Made by a program: the position numbers and the translations under genes. Positions 1-8,570 of a DNA stretch of 44,505 nt are shown one piece after another. The stretch is from a virus. Where the stretch lies: the IMG/VR virus record IMGVR_UViG_3300046698_000138, positions 1 to 44,505 of that record; one strand, given 5' to 3'. The notes beneath the pieces were generated by a model that was not told the DNA's origin, ran no database searches, and saw only the letters and a program-made list of their open reading frames with translations. Every line of letters starts with the position of its first letter. Position 1 is the first letter of the stretch.

Positions 1-204
1 GAGGAAATGAAGTCTGGATTAATGAAGGCGTATGCCGACAAGGGCTATCGAATGTATTTAGAAAATTCGGTAAAGATTGCGCTTAAGAATATGGCTGTCG
101 CCCCAGACCAACAACAGATAATTTACTATAAGAGCAGGGTCGATGTTCTTGAACAGCTTTTAGCAAAGGGTAAGCAAATGTTCGAAACAATTAAGAAAAA
201 ATAA
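1..204 (+). CDS. small portal-adjacent protein, C-terminal part only
   Basis: The reading frame is open from base 1 and is the C-terminal two thirds of the 99-aa protein that is complete at 43895-44194. The translated part is nearly the same as the right-hand copy. It is cut by the contig edge and is not a separate gene starting at base 7. It is rich in Lys, Ala and Glu and looks helical. Function is not recognised; position just downstream of portal suggests a minor head or assembly protein. Confidence 0.8.
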   Translation, partial: EEMKSGLMKAYADKGYRMYLENSVKIALKNMAVAPDQQQIIYYKSRVDVLEQLLAKGKQMFETIKKK

Positions 205-205
205 T

Positions 206-403
206 ATGCCGCTTAAAAAAGGCAAATCTAAAAAAGTAATCTCCGGAAATATCCGGAGGGAAATGCACGCCGGTAAGCCCCAAAAGCAAGCCGTCGCAAT
301 CGCTATGTCTAAAGCTGGAAAGTCTAAAAAGAAGAAAAAATTTAACCTAGCCGACAATAAAAAGAAGTTCAACAAGGTTAGGATGGCGTTAGGAAAATCC
401 TAA
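206..403 (+). CDS. small lysine-rich phage protein
   Basis: This 65-aa, very basic protein carries the segment [19 protein letters not shown], a pattern I recognise from small phage proteins encoded near portal and head genes (compare the DUF6496-like group). The tail [20 protein letters not shown] resembles that of the 52-aa protein at 44198-44356, which occupies the same slot in the other copy of the terminal repeat. It starts two bases after the previous stop and ends in a TAATG overlap with the next gene. No known function; nucleic-acid or head binding is only an inference from charge. Confidence 0.75.
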   Translation: MPLKKGKSKKVISGNIRREMHAGKPQKQAVAIAMSKAGKSKKKKKFNLADNKKKFNKVRMALGKS

Positions 404-516
404 TGACTTATTACACCAGACACGCCAAAGATAAAAGTTTAAAAGGGGTTCGCAGCAGCGTGCCGCTATCAAAGGCGAAGCCCGCAAGTAAAATTAAAGC
501 TAAGAAGAAAGGTTAA
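403..516 (+). CDS. 37-aa basic peptide
   Basis: A short ORF begins in the TAATG overlap with the gene before and ends two bases before the membrane-protein gene after it. The product is Lys/Ser rich and begins MTYYTRHA. The same ORF is kept at 44356-44469 with two changed residues (K10S and a silent-rich neighbourhood), so the protein has been conserved between the two variants. Function unknown. Confidence 0.65.
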   Translation: MTYYTRHAKDKSLKGVRSSVPLSKAKPASKIKAKKKG

Positions 517-518
517 TT

Positions 519-713
519 ATGTTTAATAAAGCGTTTTGGGTTAGAGTTCTTATCGCCGTTGTTGTTTTGGTTGCGATATTTGCAATAATCCCTCCGGTCT
601 TTGCAGTTACCGGTTATCCGCTTTCAGCGGATTGGTATGAAATCATTAAAGTTGTGGTAGGTGTCCTAGCCTTGTTTTATGTGTTCTTGGGCACATACCC
701 AGTCATTCCGTAA
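519..713 (+). CDS. small membrane protein, two helices
   Basis: This 64-aa protein has two hydrophobic stretches, about residues 8-29 and 43-61, separated by a short polar loop. No motif identifies it. Its place among small head-region genes, far from the lysis cassette, argues against calling it a holin, although the size would fit. The first 34 bases reappear unchanged at 44472-44505. Confidence 0.65.
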   Translation: MFNKAFWVRVLIAVVVLVAIFAIIPPVFAVTGYPLSADWYEIIKVVVGVLALFYVFLGTYPVIP

Positions 714-717
714 ATTT

Positions 718-921
718 ATGCACAAAATTAAAGTTCTAGCCCGTGGTCCGATGAAAGTTGCCAATCGAGGCAGTAAATCTATGGGGACTACCATCGGTAA
801 AGGCAAAAAAACTAAACCACGTGGAAGCGACCAGTCGAAAGTCGCCGGCAATACTAAAGGTAAATTCGGCGCACGCAAATTTAATGCTATGCGAAAAGCC
901 GTCTTTGGATTGGGAAAATAA
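718..921 (+). CDS. small basic protein with MRKxVFGL tail
   Basis: I place the start at 718 rather than 679 because 718 lies four bases after the preceding stop and gives a compact 67-aa Lys/Gly-rich protein. The C-terminus FNAMRKAVFGLGK closely resembles the end of the 83-aa protein at 43647-43898 (ERMRKKVFGLK). The two genes would lie a few genes apart on the circular map, so they may be paralogues or share a binding signal. It overlaps the next gene by TAATG. Function unknown. Confidence 0.7.
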   Translation: MHKIKVLARGPMKVANRGSKSMGTTIGKGKKTKPRGSDQSKVAGNTKGKFGARKFNAMRKAVFGLGK

Positions 922-1085
922 TGAACACTAAATCCACAGCATCAAAAACTATAAGTTTTAAGATGAAAGACCAACCACATCGGAGTAAGGATAAATCTGC
1001 TGATTATGCCAACCATACGATGGCAAAGCAGATTCACGGGAGCAAAAAGTCACAGGAACATCAAGAAGATAATGGTTGCGCTTAA
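921..1085 (+). CDS. 54-aa polar protein
   Basis: A short ORF starts in a TAATG overlap with the previous gene and encodes a Lys/Ser/His-rich 54-aa peptide with no hydrophobic segment. It is the last member of the run of small basic genes before the structured leader. The tight coupling supports a real gene; no family recognised. Confidence 0.6.
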   Translation: MNTKSTASKTISFKMKDQPHRSKDKSADYANHTMAKQIHGSKKSQEHQEDNGCA

Positions 1086-1113
1086 TAATCCGGTCTAGGG
1101 TATATATCTATTG

Positions 1114-1225
1114 TGGGGCTGAAAAGACAGTCGGCCCTACTGACAGGTGTGTAACCTGATGTCACCAAACTCGGAGCGGTAGGCGAGTCTAATCCTATCG
1201 GTAACGTGCGGAGCGGTAAGCGCAC
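1114..1225 (+). promoter_or_regulatory. structured leader with four hairpins
   Basis: Four successive stems are visible: 1114-1121 with 1132-1139 (8 bp with one G-U), 1144-1148 with 1154-1158, 1169-1173 with 1184-1188, and 1206-1210 with 1221-1225. The last two have different 5-bp stems (ACTCG/CGAGT and GTGCG/CGCAC) around almost the same 10-base loop, GAGCGGTAGG and GAGCGGTAAG. TATCGGTAA also appears twice (1196 and 1236 areas). The element lies just upstream of the scaffold/capsid genes. A weak promoter (TTGCGC at 1076, TATATA at 1101) may precede it. Control of late genes or protein binding is an inference. Confidence 0.5.
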
Positions 1226-1246
1226 ATAAATATCTTATCGGTAAAA

Positions 1247-1996
1247 ATGGACGACATTGAAAAAGCAATCAATGGGCAGACTGGTGCAACTGGCCCTGCC
1301 GGAGCCTCTGGCGCAAGCGGAGCTACGGGAGCAGCACCAACGGAAGAAGAAGTCCGTCGACAGCAAGCTTTAGCAGACCTAAGCGTCATCGAGGCTAATA
1401 AAAAAGCCGCCCTTGCCGACCTGCAAAAAGCACGCTTGGAAAAACGACAGCTTAAAAAAGAATCCCAGTCGGGACCGTCCGGCCCCGTAGAGAAAGTTAT
1501 AGATGAAGCTGACCCAGACGCACAAGCCTGGCTCAAGAAGATTCATCAGACCGTCTCTCCGGTGCAGGATGAGCTCGATAAGGAAAAAGCTGAAATCCGT
1601 CAGTTTTCTTTGGATGAGTTCTTGGCTGATAAGCCATCACTCGCCAAAAACCCTGACAAACTCAAGGAAGTTTTATCTGTCTACGACAAGATTAAAACTG
1701 CCAGCGAGCGCACCACACAAGGTGTTCTTCTGGACTTGAGAAAGGCTTACGCCGCCGTTTTTCAAGATGAACTTCTTGAGGCAGACCGCCAGAATCGAGT
1801 CGAAGGTGTCCGACGGGACGCTGCGTTCTCCGAAGCTGGCATAAGCCGAGGTTCAACCGCTTATTCCTCTCCAAAAGAAACTCGCCCTAAATTAACGGCG
1901 GAAGAAGAAAAACTTGCCGTAAGGTGGTATGGTTCTATCGAAACCTACGCCAAAGTTAAAGCAGAGCAAGACAAAAAATTGGAAGAAGCCGTTTAG
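1247..1996 (+). CDS. scaffold protein candidate with collagen-like N-terminus
   Basis: This 249-aa protein begins with a short collagen-like run (GATGPAGASGASGATGA, about residues 12-29). It continues as a charged, mostly helical protein with heavy Lys/Glu/Ala content (about 35-75 and 100-130). Highly charged coiled-coil proteins just ahead of the capsid protein are typical phage scaffolds, so this is the best guess by position and composition. The Gly-X-Y start is unusual for a scaffold and is shared with the fibre at 6446-7789. No Shine-Dalgarno is seen; the start follows GGTAAAA. Confidence 0.5.
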   Translation: MDDIEKAINGQTGATGPAGASGASGATGAAPTEEEVRRQQALADLSVIEANKKAALADLQKARLEKRQLKKESQSGPSGPVEKVIDEADPDAQAWLKKIHQTVSPVQDELDKEKAEIRQFSLDEFLADKPSLAKNPDKLKEVLSVYDKIKTASERTTQGVLLDLRKAYAAVFQDELLEADRQNRVEGVRRDAAFSEAGISRGSTAYSSPKETRPKLTAEEEKLAVRWYGSIETYAKVKAEQDKKLEEAV

Positions 1997-2047
1997 GAAT
2001 AAGCTGCAAAAAGTCTAGGTTGGACATTTATCAACCAACAGATACTT

Positions 2048-2557
2048 ATGTCACTTACATCACAAACTCTTTACGGTGCACAGCAAACCACCTCTCCCAA
2101 CAACCCGACTAATACTGACGGTGGACGTGTTATCGGCCAAAATTCGGCCGTTTTCACTGCCAACGACATTGTTTCGGTTACGACTACCGGTTTGGAAGTA
2201 GCAACTTCCTCGACTGACATCTATGGTGTGGTCTTAAAAAGCCAGACTATGGGTGCGTCAAACCAGACAGTCACCCTCGTTAAGCCTATCTGCTTTGTTG
2301 CAGACCAGTCTTACGAATGGTTAATGGGCACGAACGTTGATTTAGACCCGCTTGCTTCCGTCGGCCAGTATTACAAAATTACCGGCACGACTGGAATTCA
2401 GCAGGTTGACGTCAGCGGTGGAGCTATGACCGGCACGGCACGCCAAGTTGTCTGCACAGCAGTCGACCCACAACAGTTGGGCGGTTCTGGTTCAGGCAGC
2501 GGGCTTCGCCAGGGCTTGTTTAAGTTCGTATTGGTATCTGATTTTACTCAAGGCTAG
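2048..2557 (+). CDS. head decoration or minor capsid protein candidate
   Basis: The 169-aa product is rich in Thr, Ser, Val and Gly, has no charged coiled coil and reads as beta-rich. It has a flexible GSGSGSG linker near residues 147-154. It lies between the scaffold candidate and the major capsid protein, separated by only 10 bases from the latter, a usual place for a capsid-stabilising decoration protein. No motif proves this. Confidence 0.45.
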   Translation: MSLTSQTLYGAQQTTSPNNPTNTDGGRVIGQNSAVFTANDIVSVTTTGLEVATSSTDIYGVVLKSQTMGASNQTVTLVKPICFVADQSYEWLMGTNVDLDPLASVGQYYKITGTTGIQQVDVSGGAMTGTARQVVCTAVDPQQLGGSGSGSGLRQGLFKFVLVSDFTQG

Positions 2558-2567
2558 TTAAAATTTT

Positions 2568-3494
2568 ATGGCTACTATACAACAGCTATTTGATTTAGCA
2601 GACCCCCGCATCCGTCACATTTGGGATGAAAAGCAAACACAGCTTTCCACCCGCTTGGAATACGGTATGCTCGGTTTGACCGACTGGACCGCTGATATTT
2701 TGAACTCCGAGTTCGAAAACTTCAGTGGCTTGGGTATGGCTCAGATGACCGGCGAACAAGAGCCCTACAAGCGTGAGGACATTGCCCAGGGAAAACAGGT
2801 AACTATTACTCCGGTAAAATTTACCAAAGCTATTTCCATTTCGGAAGAAATGCTACGTTTCAACCTCTGGCCAGAAATTAACAACCTGGTCGGCGGGGTC
2901 GCTAACTCCTTAAATGCGAGAGTCGACTTTAACAGCATCAAGATTTTCTATCTTGGATTCGGCTCAACATTTTTCCAGGGTGGCGATGGCCAACCTCTGT
3001 ATTCCGCTTCCCATCCTATGTTGGATGGCTCGGTTCAGAGCAACACGCTCGGCACGGTTTCATTGTCTTACGACAACTTGAAATCGGCTTTGCAAGCGAT
3101 GGACTTGTTTTATGACGACAAAGGCGTCCGCTTACTTCCTTGCACGAAGCTCCGCTTAATTGTCGGACGCAAAAACAAGGAAAGGGCGGAGGAAGTTCTG
3201 CGCTCTATCGGCAACCCTGATTCTGCTAATCGAATCTCAAACGTTTTCGCAAACGGCTTGGGTTATATTGATTACAAAGTCAGCAACTGGCTGCCCGACG
3301 CTTACCAGTATTACTGGTTTATCGTCGATTTGGAACGTGCTTCCTATATGGCCTTCCAAGTCTGGGGCTGGAGACCTCGTTTCGATGACGACAAAATCGT
3401 CAACAACGGAACGAAAGTTTATACCGGTTCCGTAATGTTCCAGCCAGGCTTCCAAAGCTGGCAATGGACCATTGCTTCAGCGGCTACTGCTTAA
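2568..3494 (+). CDS. major capsid protein
   Basis: This 308-aa protein has the size and composition of an HK97-fold capsid subunit. The segment DGQPLYSASHP (140-150) resembles the signature of the Mu gpT-like capsid family (a D-G-x-x-L-(F/Y)-S-x-x-H-P pattern). Aromatic, Trp-rich strands in the C-terminal third (around YQYYWFIVD and VWGWRPRF) fit the axial and peripheral domains. Context is right: a scaffold candidate lies upstream, and two hairpins at 3506-3560 follow the stop. The leader is A/T-rich with no Shine-Dalgarno. Confidence 0.85.
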   Translation: MATIQQLFDLADPRIRHIWDEKQTQLSTRLEYGMLGLTDWTADILNSEFENFSGLGMAQMTGEQEPYKREDIAQGKQVTITPVKFTKAISISEEMLRFNLWPEINNLVGGVANSLNARVDFNSIKIFYLGFGSTFFQGGDGQPLYSASHPMLDGSVQSNTLGTVSLSYDNLKSALQAMDLFYDDKGVRLLPCTKLRLIVGRKNKERAEEVLRSIGNPDSANRISNVFANGLGYIDYKVSNWLPDAYQYYWFIVDLERASYMAFQVWGWRPRFDDDKIVNNGTKVYTGSVMFQPGFQSWQWTIASAATA

Positions 3495-3505
3495 ATTTGA
3501 ACCTT

Positions 3506-3560
3506 TGCTTAGGGTTTATAACTCAACTAAGCATCCGAGGGGCGGCGGAGTTTCCGCCCC
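3506..3560 (+). terminator. double hairpin after capsid gene
   Basis: The first stem is TGCTTAG (3506-3512) with CTAAGCA (3527-3533). The second is GGGGCGG (3539-3545) with CCGCCCC (3554-3560), followed only by an A/T-rich stretch, not a true U-run. It may be a partial terminator or an mRNA-stabilising element that raises capsid output relative to downstream genes. A weaker GGCGG/CCGCC stem (4114-4136) stands after the next gene. Confidence 0.5.
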
Positions 3561-3583
3561 GATAAATAATTAAACTTAAACTT

Positions 3584-4099
3584 ATGACAGGAACAGGTTT
3601 ATTCTCACCCACGACTTCTGCTCCGGTGAAAATTGCTTTGACAGATGACGCCGGAAATGCTCTTTTGGTGAAATCAACGGCTGCCAACATTCCGTCAGCA
3701 GTAGCAGGATATGCGGTTGGTTGTTTGTTGATTGCTACTGATACCGGTGCTCTTTATAGTAATACTGGGACGGCGACTTCCGCTTCCTTTGTGGTTGGCG
3801 GGACCATCACCAATGGTTCTGTATTGTTAGCGTCTTTAGCGACAGGCATTAGCCCATCTCACGTTGTAAAATATGCCGGAACAATTACTTGGAGTGGTAG
3901 TGGTGCTTCTTTAGCAACTACCGTAACCGGAGTTGCTACCACTGATATTGTTATGGCTACCATAACAGTAAAAGGAACTCAAGCAGCTTATTTAGTAAGT
4001 GCTGCTCCGACTTTAAATACCATCACTTTGGTATTATCGGCTGCTAATACTAGTAATGATTATCAAATCTCTTACACAGTATTTAGAGCAGCTTCTTAA
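3584..4099 (+). CDS. beta-rich virion protein
   Basis: This 171-aa protein is dominated by Ala, Thr, Val, Ser and Gly with very few charges, a composition typical of phage structural beta-sandwich proteins. There is no recognisable motif. Its position between capsid and connector genes suggests a head-surface or head-fibre protein. The leader AAACTTAAACTT has no Shine-Dalgarno. Confidence 0.5.
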   Translation: MTGTGLFSPTTSAPVKIALTDDAGNALLVKSTAANIPSAVAGYAVGCLLIATDTGALYSNTGTATSASFVVGGTITNGSVLLASLATGISPSHVVKYAGTITWSGSGASLATTVTGVATTDIVMATITVKGTQAAYLVSAAPTLNTITLVLSAANTSNDYQISYTVFRAAS

Positions 4100-4158
4100 A
4101 GGTCAAATGGTTTGGCGGCTCCATTCAAAAACCGCCGAGAGTAATTAAAATTATAAAA

Positions 4159-4542
4159 ATGTCTATAAATTTTACAGATAATGTTATTTTGCTAAACGCC
4201 GTGACAGCTTCCGTGGCAAATACTGCGGCAACTATATTCGACGTAAGCAAACGTGGACTAAAATCCATCCAGTTTACTTGTTCCGGTCATTCTTCCGGCA
4301 ACGGAGCATTTGGCGTAGAAGTCTCCAATGATGGAGTGAATTGGGTGGTATACAACCGTTTAACTACTAACGTTGCTAATACCAACGCCCAAACTGACTT
4401 AAGGACAGCCGCACCGACGCTTAGCACAAATACTTCGGCAATATATTTTTTCCCTTTAGGGGATTATTTCCGGATGATTAGAGTATTTTGCGCCGTAACT
4501 ACTGACGGTGCTTACAGTGCTGTTTTACAGTGCGCAGGTTAA
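4159..4542 (+). CDS. small beta-rich virion protein
   Basis: The 127-aa product has alternating polar and hydrophobic residues and a phrase (VEVSNDGVNWVVYNR, about residues 53-67) seen in phage surface beta-sandwich domains that pack Asp/Gly turns and Trp. It probably belongs to the virion exterior. It has no catalytic motif and no family assignment. A/T-rich leader. Confidence 0.5.
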   Translation: MSINFTDNVILLNAVTASVANTAATIFDVSKRGLKSIQFTCSGHSSGNGAFGVEVSNDGVNWVVYNRLTTNVANTNAQTDLRTAAPTLSTNTSAIYFFPLGDYFRMIRVFCAVTTDGAYSAVLQCAG

Positions 4543-4559
4543 TAATTAAATAAATTCCA

Positions 4560-5009
4560 ATGAAAAATACTGAATTTTATTCTAGGGAAAAGTTGATGGA
4601 AATGCCGCTTGTCGCTTTACGTGGTGTTGATGTTGATACCCCAGAACAACAGAGTTTGCTTCAGGAAGTGGTTAATATTAAATTGACCACCCTGCCTCCT
4701 CAGCGTCCGATTTATCGCAAGGACGTGCCTGATATTCAGTCTCCTCAAGAGGAAGCTAAATGGCAGGAGATTATGAAGCAGAGAGAAGCAAAAATTCGGG
4801 GACAGGCAGACCTCCCTCCGATTGAGACTCCTTTGACAGAATCTCCTCCTGAAATTCCGCCGGCGAATGAACCGACTGTTACTTTGCCAGTTTCCGAATT
4901 GGGAATGGCACAAGCCTCTGGTGAGGGAGAAGCGGTTACTTTATCGACAGGTGTAAGCCCTAAACTTACCAAAAGTGGTAAGCCAGATAGACGAATTAAA
5001 GTAAAATAA
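4560..5009 (+). CDS. proline- and glutamate-rich protein of the head module
   Basis: This 149-aa protein has a helical N-terminal half and a Pro/Glu/Thr-rich, probably disordered part (about 88-125), ending in a basic tail (KSGKPDRRIKVK). It is directly followed by the connector gene, with no spacer (stop 5007-5009, next start 5010). Function not recognised; a head-completion or assembly role is inferred from place only. Confidence 0.45.
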   Translation: MKNTEFYSREKLMEMPLVALRGVDVDTPEQQSLLQEVVNIKLTTLPPQRPIYRKDVPDIQSPQEEAKWQEIMKQREAKIRGQADLPPIETPLTESPPEIPPANEPTVTLPVSELGMAQASGEGEAVTLSTGVSPKLTKSGKPDRRIKVK

Positions 5010-6434
5010 ATGTCACAAATTCGACCTCAAATTTTAATGCGTTATGGCCGGCAGAATCAGCCGATACGAGTTCCAATAGAGAACCAGTTGATTGACCCAA
5101 CCGCCCAAACCTACCTTTCCGCTGATGTTACAGCAGGTGCCGGTTCTTTAACCGTCCAAAATATTTCCAATTTTGCAATTAACCAGATTCTTCTTATTGG
5201 AGACCCTGGTAATCAAAATTCGGAAATTATTAAAACACACGCCTCTACTGCGCCAAGTGGTAATACTATTACTTTAGCTGCTAATACTGTTTTTGCGCAT
5301 AGCGCATCTACACCGGTTACTACGCTTTACTTTGATAGGGTTGAAATTTCTACCGCCACTACAACTGGCGGCTCCAAGACTGTTTTACTTGCGGCCACAG
5401 CTACTCCCGCTTCTTTAATTCCGGCTAATCAGCCGTATTTTGAGTATAATGACGTGGCCGCAAGTGTGGGATTCTATTTTGCTCGTTGGAATAATTCTAT
5501 TGCCTCGACTTTTTCCCCTTATTCCGAGCCGTCTCCAGTTACGGCTTACACAATGCAGTCAGCCCGAAGTCTTATTGATTCCGCTTTAGGAATGATTAAC
5601 AAACAGACTTCAAGTGTTTTAACTGACGAATACGCTTTCCAAAATATTGATTCCTGCCAAATGGAAGTTTTGCGTGAATTTAAACGCTGGAGTTTTATGC
5701 AAGCGTTTAATACGATTGTTGGCACGGCTTATACAGGAAACTGGAAGATTCCAGTACCAGCTGACTGCGATGACCAAAATACTTATAAGTCTCTTTACAA
5801 TTTCCGTATTGGCAAGGAACTTGATATGGTTTGGGTTGATAAGGAAGAATGGGATGATTTAATTGCGGGTATTGCTTACTCGACGCTTACGGTAGCGGCG
5901 ACTATCGGGCAGACTAGTCTAACCTTAGCTAACAGCACGGATTTTGACGATACAGGAACAATCCAAGTTGGCGCAGACCAATATACTTGGACTGTCAATA
6001 CTCGTTCGACAGGAGTTCTGACTTTAGGGAGTGCTTTAATTAACAATTACGCTTTAGGCCAAGATGTTTTCCAGTTCGCTTCACTAGGTCTTCCAACCTA
6101 CTGGACTATTTGGGGCGGCTATATTTATCACTGGCCGGCGATAAGTTCAAGTTATAACAACCGGAATTATTATTTGGATTATTACAAAGCCTTAACCCAG
6201 ATTACGTCAGATTCAGACCAAATTGTATTACCTGACCCGACTGTGGTCCAGTATTATTTGGCTTGGAAATTTTTACTTAAATTAAACAATGGTGAGGAAA
6301 CGGACGCTTCAAAAGCAATTTATAGCAACTATATTTTGCGGAGAGAAAAGATGAAGCAAAAAGAATCCATCAATCGTAATTTCATACTTAATCCTGATAT
6401 TGGCGACAATTTTTATGGAAATATTTATAGTTAA
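5010..6434 (+). CDS. head-tail adaptor / connector-like protein
   Basis: This 474-aa protein appears mosaic. Residues about 28-110 and 285-350 are two similar beta-rich segments (for example [20 protein letters not shown] and [20 protein letters not shown]). Around these sits a helical adaptor-like part. The C-terminal segment with [16 protein letters not shown] and a following [19 protein letters not shown] resembles the end of podoviral tail-tube A / P22 gp4-type adaptors, as I know them. It would join portal to tail. Length exceeds the usual 200 aa because of the inserted beta domains. Confidence 0.55.
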   Translation: MSQIRPQILMRYGRQNQPIRVPIENQLIDPTAQTYLSADVTAGAGSLTVQNISNFAINQILLIGDPGNQNSEIIKTHASTAPSGNTITLAANTVFAHSASTPVTTLYFDRVEISTATTTGGSKTVLLAATATPASLIPANQPYFEYNDVAASVGFYFARWNNSIASTFSPYSEPSPVTAYTMQSARSLIDSALGMINKQTSSVLTDEYAFQNIDSCQMEVLREFKRWSFMQAFNTIVGTAYTGNWKIPVPADCDDQNTYKSLYNFRIGKELDMVWVDKEEWDDLIAGIAYSTLTVAATIGQTSLTLANSTDFDDTGTIQVGADQYTWTVNTRSTGVLTLGSALINNYALGQDVFQFASLGLPTYWTIWGGYIYHWPAISSSYNNRNYYLDYYKALTQITSDSDQIVLPDPTVVQYYLAWKFLLKLNNGEETDASKAIYSNYILRREKMKQKESINRNFILNPDIGDNFYGNIYS

Positions 6435-6445
6435 TTTTTACTACA

Positions 6446-7789
6446 ATGCCTTTTAGTAAATCAAAACGAATACTAGAACGTAGGTTTGTTCCTTTTGAAG
6501 TTGCAGGTCCTGCTGGAAACACGGGACCAAGCGGCCCTCAAGGAAATACCGGAGCAACCGGCTCTCTTGGTAATACAGGAGCTGGGGTGACCGGAGCAAC
6601 CGGTCCTAGCGGACCGACTGGGGCTAATGGTGCTACGGGAGCAACCGGAGTCGGCACGACTGGTGCGACAGGGGCTAATGGTGCGACCGGAGCTACTGGT
6701 TCACAAGGAAATACCGGTGCGACCGGCGCAGGAAATACTGGTGCAACTGGGTCGCAAGGAAATACTGGTTCCTCTGGTCCACAAGGAAATACTGGGGCAA
6801 CTGGAGCTAGTTTTACGGGAGCAACAGGAGCTACTGGGGCAACTGGTATTACTGGGTTTACTGGTGCAGGTAATACAGGAGCAACTGGTCCGACAGGAGC
6901 AAACGGAGCGACTGGGGCTACGGGAGCTGGAAATACAGGGTCATCTGGTCCAAATGGAGCTACGGGAGCTACGGGAGCGACAGGAGCTGGCGTAACTGGA
7001 GCCACAGGTCCAAGTGGCCCGATTGGGCCAACTGGAGCCGGAATGGGAAATACAGGAGCCACTGGTCCTACCGGAGCAGGAGGTTCTGCTGGCGGAGCTG
7101 GAAATACAGGTTCAACTGGTCCAACAGGTGCAACTGGAATACAAGGACTCTCTGGTTCGACTGGCCCTACTGGGGCAACTGGAATTCAAGGGCTTTCTGG
7201 TTCAACAGGTCCAACTGGTCCCGCTGGCTCTGCTGGCGGGCAAGGTAATACCGGTTCAACTGGTCCTACTGGTTCAACAGGTATACAGGGGACTACCGGA
7301 CCAACTGGAGCCCAAGGAACTACTGGCCCAACAGGGGCACTTGGCACGACTGGACCAACCGGTGCTACCGGTCCGTCTTCTCTTAATTTTGCTCCATCTA
7401 ACTTAGCTTATACTGGTTTAACAGCTTCTTTAACCGCTAATGCGGCCGTAGGGATAGGTGACGTGTGTTATATCAATTCAAGCGGTAATGCGGTAATAGC
7501 AAAAGCAGATGCCATTGCTGATGCTTCGGGTTTAGTGATGGCCGCTGGCGCAACTGGAGCTGGAGGAACGACAACCTTCTTGGTCCACGGAACTATCCAA
7601 GATACTTCCACAATTACCTTAACCGCCGGAGCATTTTATTATCTTTCGACTACTGGAACTACTGGGAATACCCTAACCGCAACCGCACCGTCGGGAACTA
7701 ATAATGTAATTCAAATTCTCGGCTGGTGCTTGGGAAATACTCATACTGTATATTTTAATCCCTGCTTAGTGCAGGTGGAACATACGTAA
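6446..7789 (+). CDS. collagen-like tail fibre or spike
   Basis: After a short basic N-terminus, residues about 22-310 consist of uninterrupted Gly-X-Y triplets (mostly GAT, GNT, GPT, GPS), the pattern of a collagen-like triple helix. A globular C-terminal domain of about 130 residues follows, Thr/Ala/Gly-rich with Cys at several positions. Trimeric phage fibres often use such stalks, with the C-terminus as tip. It lies between connector and LamG-domain genes. Repeats at DNA level are imperfect, so copy number may vary between variants. Confidence 0.75.
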   Translation: MPFSKSKRILERRFVPFEVAGPAGNTGPSGPQGNTGATGSLGNTGAGVTGATGPSGPTGANGATGATGVGTTGATGANGATGATGSQGNTGATGAGNTGATGSQGNTGSSGPQGNTGATGASFTGATGATGATGITGFTGAGNTGATGPTGANGATGATGAGNTGSSGPNGATGATGATGAGVTGATGPSGPIGPTGAGMGNTGATGPTGAGGSAGGAGNTGSTGPTGATGIQGLSGSTGPTGATGIQGLSGSTGPTGPAGSAGGQGNTGSTGPTGSTGIQGTTGPTGAQGTTGPTGALGTTGPTGATGPSSLNFAPSNLAYTGLTASLTANAAVGIGDVCYINSSGNAVIAKADAIADASGLVMAAGATGAGGTTTFLVHGTIQDTSTITLTAGAFYYLSTTGTTGNTLTATAPSGTNNVIQILGWCLGNTHTVYFNPCLVQVEHT

Positions 7790-7793
7790 TTTT

Positions 7794-8570
7794 ATGGCCG
7801 CTATAGAACTTTACTCAACCCCTCTCTACTCCGACGCTAACCTCGTTGCGTATTATCGTTTGGAAAATACCGCTGATAGTAAAGGGAGTTACACTCTTAC
7901 TAACAATAACTCTGTAACTTTTGTAGCTGGTGAGTTTAATAATGCGGCGGCTTTTACCGGCAACACTCAAAGTCTTGCTAATACTAGCGTTCCGCTAACG
8001 ACAAGCAACGCGGGAGTTTATTCTTTTACTTTGTGGATAAAGGTAACTACTGCACCAAGCAATAGTCAGCAAGATATTGTTAGCATTCAATCTAGCGGTG
8101 CAAAACTTCAAGAATGGCGATACATTGATTCTTCGGGTACAAAAACATTTGGAGTTTCGGATTATAACGGGTCAATCGGAACCACTAATACGTTTTCCCA
8201 AACCTTTACTGTTGGAACTTGGTATCTGGTAACGGTAAATAAAAATGGAACTGCTATTCAAGTGTTTGTTAATGGGATATCCATAGGCACTAGCACTTTA
8301 ACGCTTAGTGACGGAAATGGGGTTTCAAATCTTGGTGTTACATTAGGCCACTCCCCTAATACGGGGACTACTGTGTCCTTTCCAGGCGTTATAGATGATT
8401 GTGCTTTCTTTAATCGCATTCTTACCGCTACCGAAATTTCCAATCTTTATAACGGGACTTGGTCTACTACTTCAGTTCTTAAGGTTTCAGGTATCCCAAT
8501 AGCTTCAATTAGTAAAATCTCTGGTGTAACTAATGCTAATATCGCCAAGATTTCAGGAGTAGTAAACTAA
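7794..8570 (+). CDS. LamG / concanavalin-A-like domain virion protein
   Basis: Residues about 10-220 match the layout of a laminin-G type 3 (concanavalin-like) domain: LVAYYRLENTADSKG at the start, FTLWIKV, then WYLVTVNKNGTAIQVFVNG and a closing IDDCAFFNRILTATEISNLYNG. Such domains bind glycans. The last 35 residues repeat a short IxKISGVxN-like phrase. It follows the collagen-like fibre by four bases and overlaps the glycosyltransferase start, so it is probably a receptor-binding or capsid-surface protein. Confidence 0.75.
   Translation: MAAIELYSTPLYSDANLVAYYRLENTADSKGSYTLTNNNSVTFVAGEFNNAAAFTGNTQSLANTSVPLTTSNAGVYSFTLWIKVTTAPSNSQQDIVSIQSSGAKLQEWRYIDSSGTKTFGVSDYNGSIGTTNTFSQTFTVGTWYLVTVNKNGTAIQVFVNGISIGTSTLTLSDGNGVSNLGVTLGHSPNTGTTVSFPGVIDDCAFFNRILTATEISNLYNGTWSTTSVLKVSGIPIASISKISGVTNANIAKISGVVN

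Larger units (their letters stand above)
1..552. repeat. left copy of the terminal near-repeat (contig joint)
   Basis: Bases 1-552 match 43991-44505 almost completely at both edges: 1-204 against 43991-44194, and 403-552 against 44356-44505. The middle has diverged, so a 65-aa gene here (206-403) sits where a 52-aa gene sits on the right. Because portal lies just before the right copy and capsid genes just after the left copy, I infer that this is the closing point of a circular or circularly permuted genome assembled from two slightly different variants. A true tandem duplication is the alternative. Confidence 0.85.

Noticed and set aside
519-713. Holin at the left end
   Set aside because: Size fits, but it stands in the head module; a better placed candidate lies at 20478-20858.
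666-878. Minus-strand frame of 70 aa
   Set aside because: Lies opposite two coupled plus-strand genes and has no ribosome site.
6538-7062. Open minus-strand frame rich in Pro/Val/Ala opposite the collagen-like gene
   Set aside because: It is the reverse reading of Gly-X-Y repeats (GGN triplets give Pro/Ala codons) and has no leader of its own.
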